Part shown: piece by piece, positions 43,874 to 51,563 of the stretch | How positions within the stretch are numbered: the first letter of the stretch is position 1 | Layout of the letters: the number at the start of each line of letters is the position of its first letter | DNA from: Bacteroidia bacterium | GTDB lineage: Bacteria; Bacteroidota; Bacteroidia; Cytophagales; Cyclobacteriaceae | DNA: 64,000 nt | NCBI GenBank assembly: GCA_030425425.1 | Contig: JAUIAO010000006.1 | Location: forward strand, 115,188 to 179,187 | Direction: 5' to 3' | The notes under the pieces: model-generated | What the model saw: the letters and a program-made list of their open reading frames with translations, nothing else | Database searches by the model: none | Told to the model about the DNA's origin: nothing | Made by a program: the position numbers and the translations under genes

Positions 43874-45310
43874 ATGGAAGATGTCGTTGTGGTGGGATCA
43901 GGGATGGGAGCGTTGACAGCTGCTGCACTTTTAGCGAAAGAAGGCCTCCAGCCTCTGATCATTGAACAAAATTGGATTCCTGGCGGATGCACCACTTCTT
44001 ACTGGCGTAAAGGATTTGTTTTTGAGGCAGGGGCCACCACGCTCGTTGGTCTGGACGAACACATGCCACTAAGACATCTATTGGAGCAAACTGGCATTGA
44101 ACTTCCGGTAAGGAAACTGGAGCTACCCATGCAAGTTCACCTGAAAGATGGACGCACGATCAATAGACATCAGGATATCAACGATTGGATCGAAGAGGCA
44201 GAGCATCACTTTGGAGGTAATCAAAAGGCATTTTGGAAAGCAGCTTATGAACTGAGTCAATGGGTTTGGGAGTCATCCACAAGATTCAAACACTTTCCGC
44301 CCTCCAGTGCTAACGAGTTAATTAAACTAGCCACGAAAGCAAGACCTAATGATGTTTGGAATGCAAGAAATGCATTTAGCAGAACTACAGATATCTTAAA
44401 AAAACATCAATTAACAGGTGATACCTTCAAGCAATTTGTAGATGAGCAACTGCTAATCACCGCTCAGAACAAAGCGGAAGAAGTAAACTTTCTGTTTGGG
44501 GCGGCAGCTCTCTGCTATACTAATTATGGGAATTACTACATTGATGGAGGTTTACAGAATTTGGTTCAGCCTATTATCAAATATATCGAACAAAAAGGCG
44601 GTAAAATCATCTACCGTGAAGGAGTGAAAAGTATTAGTAAAAAAGACATTAATTATAAAATTAGGACAACCAAGAATAGCTATCAGGCAAGAAAAGTAGT
44701 TTCCGGAATTCCGATTAATAACCTAAAGGAGCTTGCTCCTGACCTACTACCTAAAGCTCTGGATAAGAAGATTCTTGGACCGAATAAACTTTACAGTGCA
44801 TTTCAGATGGGGATTGCTTTTCGGTCAAACAAAGAATTCGAAAGCCTTCATCATCAGATTCATTTGGACAAACCCATGGCCGAAACTCACTCTAATAGCA
44901 TATTCGTAAGTCTGAGTCACCCGGAAGATGTATCTCGCTCAGATGAGAATGGTGTAAGAGTGGCCTCTATCAGTACGCACATTTCCGACCCCAAAACCTT
45001 TATAGATTCTCAAAAGGCCGAAGAATCAGTGGTACAAACAATGATTGACAAAGGAATAATCAAAAGCAGTTCGGACATTCTATACAGCCACTCAAGCGGG
45101 CCAAAATCCTGGCAAAAATGGACTGGCCGAGCACATGGGTTTGTCGGCGGCTTTCCCCAGTACTTTGATATCAAACCCTGGCAAATGATCAATGCAAAAA
45201 TTGCAGAAGGACTCTACAGCTGTGGTGATACCAACTATCCCGGACAGGGAATCCCGGGTGTAACTTTGAGTGGCATTATTGCCGCTCAGAAGATCCTAGA
45301 TGAGTTATAG
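43874..45310 (+). CDS. FAD-dependent oxidoreductase, CrtI/CrtISO-like
   Basis: A 478-residue flavoprotein with the N-terminal dinucleotide fold VVGSGMGALTAAALLAKEG followed by IEQNWIPGGCTTSYWRKGFVFEAGATTL, the wording of carotenoid isomerase / phytoene desaturase and retinol saturase-like proteins. The C-terminal FAD contact is LYSCGDTNYPGQGIPGVTLSG. No phytoene synthase or carotenoid gene is nearby, so the substrate is open. It is divergent from the PTPS-folE-SDR cluster across a 107-nt region. Confidence 0.88.
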   Translation: MEDVVVVGSGMGALTAAALLAKEGLQPLIIEQNWIPGGCTTSYWRKGFVFEAGATTLVGLDEHMPLRHLLEQTGIELPVRKLELPMQVHLKDGRTINRHQDINDWIEEAEHHFGGNQKAFWKAAYELSQWVWESSTRFKHFPPSSANELIKLATKARPNDVWNARNAFSRTTDILKKHQLTGDTFKQFVDEQLLITAQNKAEEVNFLFGAAALCYTNYGNYYIDGGLQNLVQPIIKYIEQKGGKIIYREGVKSISKKDINYKIRTTKNSYQARKVVSGIPINNLKELAPDLLPKALDKKILGPNKLYSAFQMGIAFRSNKEFESLHHQIHLDKPMAETHSNSIFVSLSHPEDVSRSDENGVRVASISTHISDPKTFIDSQKAEESVVQTMIDKGIIKSSSDILYSHSSGPKSWQKWTGRAHGFVGGFPQYFDIKPWQMINAKIAEGLYSCGDTNYPGQGIPGVTLSGIIAAQKILDEL

Positions 45311-45421
45311 TGTTTAACTTTTTATGATTCTGAAACACCTGAAATTGCACTTTAACACTATTTATTTATCCTTTTCAAATATTGTATTCGATGAATTTAT
45401 TGTTTTTTAAGATGAATGTAC

Positions 45422-45429
45422 TAGTTTTG
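45422..45429 (+). promoter_or_regulatory. Promoter of the cysH leader
   Basis: TAGTTTTG fits TAnnTTTG, with a TTG at 45400-45402 nineteen bases upstream as -33 element. Transcription would start near 45436, giving a leader of about 200 nt before cysH. Confidence 0.5.
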
Positions 45430-45436
45430 CTGACGA

Positions 45437-45573
45437 AACTAAAACATCAGGATAATCTGACGGACTAAAACCAGTTAAGGTATGATACCTCAACTACTTA
45501 AAGATTAACTTGATATAGTTTGAAATGAAGTCTTTGTGGTTGGTTGAGTTCACATTGGCTTCATTTCTTTTTT
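45437..45573 (+). ncRNA. Structured leader or small RNA with terminator upstream of cysH
   Basis: Three hairpins follow the promoter: TCAG-GATAAT-CTGA (about 45447-45460), GTTaAGGTA-TGA-TACCTcAAC (45475-45495), and a long terminator stem GAAATGAAG / CTTCATTTC (45522-45530 with 45559-45567) that encloses TGTG/CACA and is followed by TTTTTT. The terminator stands about 65 nt before the cysH start. This is the layout of a transcription-attenuating leader, or of a free-standing small RNA. I could not match it to a known riboswitch consensus (SAM-I, SAM-II, TPP and cobalamin were considered). Confidence 0.5.
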
Positions 45574-45637
45574 CACGCCCGAAAGTATTCACCTCTTTTC
45601 TATAATTCTCGTATTCAGTTTTCTAATTTCGCATCCT

Positions 45638-46294
45638 ATGGAAATTGCTGAAATCAAGCATCAGATCAATCAATACCGTGCTGAAGGAAAAACAATCTTC
45701 ACCACGTCATCTTTTCAGACTCACAGTCTGGTAATGCTACATATTCTGAGCAAGATCGATACGACAATCCCTGTTTACTTCATGAATACGGGGTATCACT
45801 TTCCAGAAACTGTAGCATTTAAAGATCAGGTAGCCAATGAGTTTGGGCTAAATGTGAGAGAAGTAAAATCTGCTGTACCCAGGTATATGCAGAAAGATCA
45901 GGAAGGGAGACTGTTGTTCACCTCAGATCCGGATCACTGCTGCTTTTTGAACAAAACTGCTCCGACTGAAGAATTGCTGCGCACTTTCGATATCTGGATC
46001 AATGGTATACGAGCAGATCAGAGTGCCATCCGAAAAGCGATGCAGGTAGAACAACCCGCACCATTTGGCACTACCAGATTTCATCCTATGCTGGACTGGA
46101 ACATGCGGAAAATCTTTGCATACATCAGAGAGCATAATTTGCCACGACATCCACTAGATGCCAAAGGCTATACCAGTATAGGTTGCGAACCTTGTACCCG
46201 CAAACTTGATCCTGAAATGCAGGAAAGAGAAGCAAGATGGTATGGCATGAACAAAGTAGAGTGCGGTTTACACACAGATTTAGTAAAAAAATGA
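45638..46294 (+). CDS. cysH: Adenylyl-sulfate (APS) reductase, CysH family
   Basis: Reduces activated sulfate to sulfite with thioredoxin as donor. The 218-residue protein has the two cysteine pairs of the [4Fe-4S] APS-reducing type, Cys101-Cys102 (with Lys106) and Cys183-Cys186, and the catalytic Cys209 in ECGLH near the C-terminus. The cluster cysteines mean APS rather than PAPS is the likely substrate. A structured leader lies upstream. Its stop overlaps the start of the next gene (ATGA). Other sulfate-assimilation genes are not in the window. Confidence 0.95.
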   Translation: MEIAEIKHQINQYRAEGKTIFTTSSFQTHSLVMLHILSKIDTTIPVYFMNTGYHFPETVAFKDQVANEFGLNVREVKSAVPRYMQKDQEGRLLFTSDPDHCCFLNKTAPTEELLRTFDIWINGIRADQSAIRKAMQVEQPAPFGTTRFHPMLDWNMRKIFAYIREHNLPRHPLDAKGYTSIGCEPCTRKLDPEMQEREARWYGMNKVECGLHTDLVKK

Positions 46295-47211
46295 ATGTAT
46301 TAGTAACTGGAGGTGCTGGCTATATCGGTACCGAATTGATAGAAAAACTGTCGAATGATCCGTCAATCAACAATATTGTCATCTATGACAACCTGAGCCG
46401 TGGTGGTTTTTCATTGTTCCTGGGGCACAAGCTCAAACATCCTGAGAAAATCAAGTTTGTTGAGGCAGAACTATTGGATTCGCGAAAGCTCAAAAAAGCT
46501 CTCGAAGGTATAGATGTAGTTTACCACCTGGCAGCTAAAGTGACTACTCCGTTTGCTAATACGGATGCTCACTATTATGAGCAAGTGAATCACTGGGGAA
46601 CAGCTGAGCTGGTTTATGCCATAGAAGATAGTGATGTGAAACAGCTCATTTACACAAGTAGTGTAAGTATATACGGAGCGTCTTCAACGGAAATTGACGA
46701 AAACTCACAGCCCAACCCTCGAACTTTCTACGGGATCTCAAAACTCCGTGGTGAAGAGCATGTGCAGCGCCTGCAAAGCAAAATCAAAACTCACATCATC
46801 CGGTGTGGAAATGTTTATGGCTTTAGCAGAAGCATGCGATTCGATTCGGTTATCAACCGATGGATCTTTGAAAGTAATTTCAAAAACCAGATTTCCATAC
46901 ATGGGGATGGTAAGCAAAAACGTGCTTTCCTCAACATAGAAGTGCTAACCGATGCGCTCAACCAACTGATACACAAAGAGGTGCCTTCTGGCACATACAA
47001 CCTGGTGGAGCGAAATATGTCTATGATGGATATTGTGGATATCCTGAAGGCGATCAATCCTCCTTTGGAATTTATCTTCATCAATCAGCATCTTTCGCTA
47101 AAAACGATGGCTGTCAATACTGACCTGAAACTGAAAGAATATCTGGACATCAAGTCTATTGCGACGTTCGATGAAGAGGTGAAGGCTTTTGGTTCACAGT
47201 TCGCTTTTTAA
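46291..47211 (+). CDS. NAD-dependent epimerase/dehydratase
   Basis: A 306-residue extended SDR enzyme. The start is the ATG at 46291, which overlaps the cysH stop by 4 nt; the Rossmann motif VTGGAGYIGTELI follows at once, whereas an upstream start would add 18 residues read through cysH. The catalytic Tyr/Lys is in TFYGISKLRGEEH, with the serine in YTSSVSIYGAS. Such enzymes act on nucleotide sugars; this one is unassigned. The link to sulfate reduction by coupling is unusual. Confidence 0.9.
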   Translation: MNVLVTGGAGYIGTELIEKLSNDPSINNIVIYDNLSRGGFSLFLGHKLKHPEKIKFVEAELLDSRKLKKALEGIDVVYHLAAKVTTPFANTDAHYYEQVNHWGTAELVYAIEDSDVKQLIYTSSVSIYGASSTEIDENSQPNPRTFYGISKLRGEEHVQRLQSKIKTHIIRCGNVYGFSRSMRFDSVINRWIFESNFKNQISIHGDGKQKRAFLNIEVLTDALNQLIHKEVPSGTYNLVERNMSMMDIVDILKAINPPLEFIFINQHLSLKTMAVNTDLKLKEYLDIKSIATFDEEVKAFGSQFAF

Positions 47212-47243
47212 GGAGCTATAAAAAAATCTTATTCTCTATTCTC

Positions 47244-47271
47244 AAGCCTGGCTCTGCCGGGCTTTTTTTTT
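47244..47271 (+). terminator. Intrinsic terminator of the cysH operon
   Basis: Stem AAGCCTGGC-TCT-GCCGGGCTT (one T-G pair) followed by a run of Ts. Confidence 0.92.
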
Positions 47272-47722
47272 GATTCGGGAATCAAGTGTGAGAACCATAG
47301 GGTAGAAACTTGATAACCGATTAGTGAGGACACTAATCGGGGCGAGAATGGTTCCACTTATTCTACTCAGGCAGTAACATGCCCATCATTGGTGATGACA
47401 ACCGCAGAAGAAGGTAGAGATCACCTGTAACTACTCATGCATCCAAAGGTAAACAGAGAATTAAGATAGGTATCTTTCAAAAAGAAGATACATATCTTTA
47501 AATGTTATGGTACGTATCTTTTTCTTTGTTAGTGCCGTAGATCAAGGTTCTTTCACAAGTTGATGCGGGTGTTTCGTGCGGTAGTCAGAAGCTTCATTAC
47601 CGCATGTGACCAGATATATATACTTGTGGTGTGGTGTTGAAGCTGAATAATGTTATCACCGAATCAGGTAGAAAAACTTTCTCCACACTGATAGGCAGTG
47701 AGCTGTTCTAAAAATAGACTTA
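47272..47722. other. Gene-free region with several strong hairpins
   Basis: About 450 nt with no credible reading frame. It holds a perfect 10-bp hairpin CCGATTAGTG-AGGA-CACTAATCGG (47317-47340); a cluster of GTATCTTT-like repeats around 47465-47525, including the near-palindrome AAGATACATATCTT; and a second stem TGCGGTA...TACCGCA (about 47577-47604) with an inner GAAGCTTC palindrome. The density of structure suggests an RNA or a decayed gene; no family was recognised. Confidence 0.45.
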
Positions 47723-48703
47723 TCACTTATGGCCTACCCTAATACACCCGTTTTGCCAGCCTTTTGGTAAGTACAAATCCATTCCTGTTGACTTTTCAAT
47801 ATCAATCAGATTGTTTCGTAGCTCAACACTTCTCAAACCGATTACTGATCTGTTTTCATTCACTTTGAGGAGTTCTGCAGGATTAGGAATCTTTCCGATA
47901 AACCCATAGGCCGTCGATTCATGATTATTTAAGGCTGCAATTCGCCAGTCCTCTATTTGTGCCAATTCATAGGGTGATATTTCACCCTGCTTCAATGCTT
48001 CAAATAATTTCCTCCTCATATGAGTATACAAAGTGTCTTTCGAATTGTAATTCACTGAAATGGAATTGTGATGACTTAAAATCACCGATCCCCATAGATT
48101 ATTCCCAATGAGTCGCTCACCGGGATAACCATATTGATTTAGTATTTGCTCCAGATTTTCCAGCTGCTGCTCGCTATGAGGCGCAAATTCTCTTTCTGCA
48201 TATCTCCTTTTAGACTTTTGTCCTATCCTGATAAAAGCTCCAAACGCCTTTTTCTGATCCTTCTTGAACATTTCATGGATTTGTTTTTTCAGCTGAAAGT
48301 CTAATCCTGAAAGGTACATTTTGTGGAGTGAATCATACTTCATAATGATCTCCTCCCATTCAGGTTGCTTTCTCAAAGGTCTTAAATGATCATTCTTTTT
48401 GATTCGCTTTAGTGTCCACCCAGCCTTGATCCCAAGCTTTAAGAACTTGAATCCTGACTCATAATTTCCTTGGTAGACACTAAGCACCGTAGCTACTTTG
48501 ATGTCTCTGAGAAATGAAAAGTCAAATTGGTTGAATAGCGATTCAAATTGAGCTATAGCAGAAGTATATTTTCCATCTGCAATCAGCTCTTCACATTCAA
48601 TCACTCTGGAATGGTAGTTCAGGTAGTTTTCCTGTGCATTGCTTTGAATTGGGGCAAAAAGGAAACTTAAGAAAATAAGAGTTAGAGGAAGTTTTATCAA
48701 CAA
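47723..48703 (-). CDS. Secreted protein of unknown function (DUF6624-like)
   Basis: A 326-residue exported protein; signal MLIKLPLTLIFLSFLFAPIQSNA. Residues 30-130 look like TPR-type helices (ECEELIADGKYTSAIAQFESLF, YESGFKFLKLGIKAGW). The second half has ILNQYGYPGERLIGNNLWGSVILSHHN and QGEISPYELAQIEDWR, a wording that resembles DUF6624 proteins (YGxP, HH, DR/DW), but the match is weak. It lies 53 nt downstream of the first PL11 lyase on the same strand and may be the last gene of the pectin cluster. Confidence 0.8.
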   Translation of the reverse strand: MLIKLPLTLIFLSFLFAPIQSNAQENYLNYHSRVIECEELIADGKYTSAIAQFESLFNQFDFSFLRDIKVATVLSVYQGNYESGFKFLKLGIKAGWTLKRIKKNDHLRPLRKQPEWEEIIMKYDSLHKMYLSGLDFQLKKQIHEMFKKDQKKAFGAFIRIGQKSKRRYAEREFAPHSEQQLENLEQILNQYGYPGERLIGNNLWGSVILSHHNSISVNYNSKDTLYTHMRRKLFEALKQGEISPYELAQIEDWRIAALNNHESTAYGFIGKIPNPAELLKVNENRSVIGLRSVELRNNLIDIEKSTGMDLYLPKGWQNGCIRVGHK

Positions 48704-48755
48704 AGTGAAGAATGGTTCTTCTATTATACGTCTTTATACTAATCTCCGGTTAACC

Positions 48756-51518
48756 TTAATTCTTCAAAATCTTTGTGAAAAATTGTCCTGCACGCCCATC
48801 AATTGACATTAGATACATTCCCGGATTCAGCTGAGAGAGGTTCAATTTATTGTTTTCAAGGTTTTCTCTTGTGAACAGTAACTGTCCTTCCATAGTAAAA
48901 ATCTGGACTTTCTGAACCGGCAAACCTTGAATACGAACATGGTCTTCCACCGGATTAGGATATAGTTCCAATTTGTTCTTGGCTGTGCCGTGAAGGATGA
49001 TAGCTTCTTCATTCAGACTAAATACATCTTCATAAAACAGCTGCAATTCGCTATCTGAATCACATGCCTTGCATACCAAAGTACCATTCTCCGGATCAGC
49101 TTCAAAGCACTTTCGATTGGCTTTGTTTCTCAGTGCAAAATATCTGGCATCATCAAAGCTTGGCATTATTTCAAATACCTGTTCATCAGAAAGAGGATTG
49201 CCAGGCGTCTCTTGAATCCAATACAGATCCAATTCTGGCTGTAACATCATGTCAGAATGAGTGGCCAAAATCGCATACTCATTATTGGCTACTCGCTCAA
49301 AGTTCCAAGTCTGGTGAAGCTCATTGGACTTGTCTGCCAGCTGGACGATTTCTCCGGTTCCTTGTCCCACGGTAAATACCTGATCGTTGGCTTTGGATCT
49401 GATCACATATTCCATTTCCTCCAGAAAAATATCCTGACTAAATACTGCCGAGAGGTAAGGTGCGTCCGGCTGTGAAATAGCACCACATGAGCCAGAACCT
49501 CGAATAATCTCTGCACCACCTTCATAATTATCTTCTTCGAAAAGCAATAGAGAAGATGCCCAAGGGAGATCTACATCCGTGAGGTCGTCCAGAATATCGT
49601 ATTCTATCAGCTCTAGTCCGGTATAATTTCCATATGGTAATACCTTCAGATCATTGAGGCAGGCTTGTGCCACTCTTATGTTTGGTCTTGCTGGCATTTC
49701 CATGCCCTCTCCCAGGTAAAAGCTCGGATGAGGTGGCTGATTGTACCCTACATTCTGCCATGCAATAGCCAATCGATATTGTCTGTCATGCATGAGCGTT
49801 CGGATCTTGTGAGTGGTTTCATCGGTATTGACGAAGAGTATCAACGCTGTGCTTTCTGAGTTTCTCATCAAAATTTCCTCTCTCCAGTCACCAATCAAAT
49901 CTCCTGTCAGACACGGGTTCTCCTTAGTTCCATTGTTAGAAGAAGCTCCCTCGAATTGCCAGAGAGTTAGCAATCTATCAGAGCCGTAGTTGGCGTTGTA
50001 TTTATTCAGTACCGACCGATCTAAAATTTCTCTTTGCAAATCTGCGTCCCACCAAATACCAAAATTGAACGATCTACCGTTTCCTGCTGATTGTGGGTAG
50101 CTACCAGTAATAAAATTACCATCCTTGTCATACACACCAGATCCGTCAGATGACCAGACCTCATTACCAATTTTATCAGGAATAATATCCATGGTCAATC
50201 CTCGACCAATATCTCCGGTAGCTGGAATAGTCCACTGCATCTCCCCATTACCCGCATTTCTTACAGACATTCCAGGCACACCAGCGCCATCTGCAGTTTC
50301 GTGAACCATATAAAATTCCAGCCCACCTTCTTCCGGATCAATATCTGCGAGGTGCGTAGCATCCCCATGCCGCATTCGCGTATTGTAGAGACCTGTACCA
50401 TCATCATCTATTGCACAGGCTCCGTACATGATTTCATCTTTACCGTCATTATCCACGTCACCCACAGAGATGCTATGAGCTCCCTGCCCTTCATAGTCCG
50501 AATATCCCTCTTGGGAATCAAAAACCCAACGTGAAGAAAGCTCACCATCTCTAAAATCATAAGCTGCCAATACAGTCCGCGTGTAATATCCTCTACACAT
50601 CACCAAACTGGGACGGTTGCCATCCAGATAAGCGATAGTGGCTAAAAATCGATCTACACGATTACCATAAGAATCCCCCCAATCGCTCACATTTCCTCTC
50701 GCCGGAGTATAATCTACCGTAACCAGTTCTTCACCGGTCTGCCCGCGAAACACAGTCAAAAACTCAGGGCCGTCCAGAATATATCCAGCTGAATTTCGAT
50801 AATCAGCATTGGCATTCCCAATAACCTTTCCCTTGCTATCCGTAGTGCCATCAGCTGTTTTGCATGCTACTTCTGCTATGCCATCTCCATCCAAATCATA
50901 AACCATAAATGGATTGTAATGAGCTCCTGACCGGATATTGATTCCCAGATTGATGCGCCACAGGCTAGTTCCATCAAATTCCAATCCCTCCAAAATCGTA
51001 TTACCCGTGTAGCCGGAGTGCGCATTGTCGTGCGCATTATTTGGTTGCCACTTCAAGACTATTTCATATTCACCATCATTATCCAGATCACCAACACTCG
51101 CATCGTTGGCATGATAGACATAATTGAAGCCATCTGGAGTAGTCCCTCCTGCTGGTGGTGTGAGTGGGATTTTTTTGTAAAAATCACTCCACGGACTAGC
51201 CACAGCGCTGGTATCTATTGGCTCTTCATTGACATAAGCTACCACTTGATAATCATCGCTGGAAGAACTGGAAGAAGCAGTAAAAACAAGATTGGTACTA
51301 TTAATGATCAATTCTGTATTCACCTTTTCATCATTTCTAAAAAGGTCAAAACCTACATGATCAGGATCTGTACCCAGAAACCTCCATGCTGCAAATAACT
51401 GACCATTTCCCTTATCAACAACTACCAGTCCGCGATCAATATCTTCCATGATTGGCTGAGCACGCATCTGAAATGATATGATACATAAAAAAAGGAGGCA
51501 TGTAAGCTTTCTGTTCAT
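48756..51518 (-). CDS. Rhamnogalacturonan lyase, PL11 family, with T9SS tail (copy 1)
   Basis: Cleaves the rhamnose-galacturonate backbone of rhamnogalacturonan I by beta-elimination. The 920-residue protein has a signal peptide (MNRKLTCLLFLCIISFQMRAQ). Then comes the PL11 beta-propeller, starting with MEDIDRGLVVVDKGNGQLFAAWR and containing Ca-binding loops such as GDLDNDGEYEIVLKWQ, YDLDGDGIAEVACKT and GDVDNDGKDEIMYG. After about residue 620 comes an extra ricin-like region (VIRSKANDQVFTVGQG, KANRKCFEADPENGTLVCKACD), and the last 75 residues are a type IX secretion sorting domain (LYPNPVEDHV). It is 45 nt from a paralogue on the same strand. Confidence 0.95.
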   Translation of the reverse strand: MNRKLTCLLFLCIISFQMRAQPIMEDIDRGLVVVDKGNGQLFAAWRFLGTDPDHVGFDLFRNDEKVNTELIINSTNLVFTASSSSSSDDYQVVAYVNEEPIDTSAVASPWSDFYKKIPLTPPAGGTTPDGFNYVYHANDASVGDLDNDGEYEIVLKWQPNNAHDNAHSGYTGNTILEGLEFDGTSLWRINLGINIRSGAHYNPFMVYDLDGDGIAEVACKTADGTTDSKGKVIGNANADYRNSAGYILDGPEFLTVFRGQTGEELVTVDYTPARGNVSDWGDSYGNRVDRFLATIAYLDGNRPSLVMCRGYYTRTVLAAYDFRDGELSSRWVFDSQEGYSDYEGQGAHSISVGDVDNDGKDEIMYGACAIDDDGTGLYNTRMRHGDATHLADIDPEEGGLEFYMVHETADGAGVPGMSVRNAGNGEMQWTIPATGDIGRGLTMDIIPDKIGNEVWSSDGSGVYDKDGNFITGSYPQSAGNGRSFNFGIWWDADLQREILDRSVLNKYNANYGSDRLLTLWQFEGASSNNGTKENPCLTGDLIGDWREEILMRNSESTALILFVNTDETTHKIRTLMHDRQYRLAIAWQNVGYNQPPHPSFYLGEGMEMPARPNIRVAQACLNDLKVLPYGNYTGLELIEYDILDDLTDVDLPWASSLLLFEEDNYEGGAEIIRGSGSCGAISQPDAPYLSAVFSQDIFLEEMEYVIRSKANDQVFTVGQGTGEIVQLADKSNELHQTWNFERVANNEYAILATHSDMMLQPELDLYWIQETPGNPLSDEQVFEIMPSFDDARYFALRNKANRKCFEADPENGTLVCKACDSDSELQLFYEDVFSLNEEAIILHGTAKNKLELYPNPVEDHVRIQGLPVQKVQIFTMEGQLLFTRENLENNKLNLSQLNPGMYLMSIDGRAGQFFTKILKN

Positions 51519-51563
51519 TTTGAGTTGCTGATTTTATTTCAAATTAATTTTGGAGTTTTTAGA

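Noticed and set aside
45437-45573. SAM-I, SAM-II, TPP or cobalamin riboswitch before cysH
   Set aside because: The conserved cores of these classes were not found; only hairpins and a terminator can be claimed.
46237-46290. Upstream start for the epimerase
   Set aside because: It would place 18 residues before the Rossmann motif, read through cysH; the ATGA overlap start at 46291 is better.
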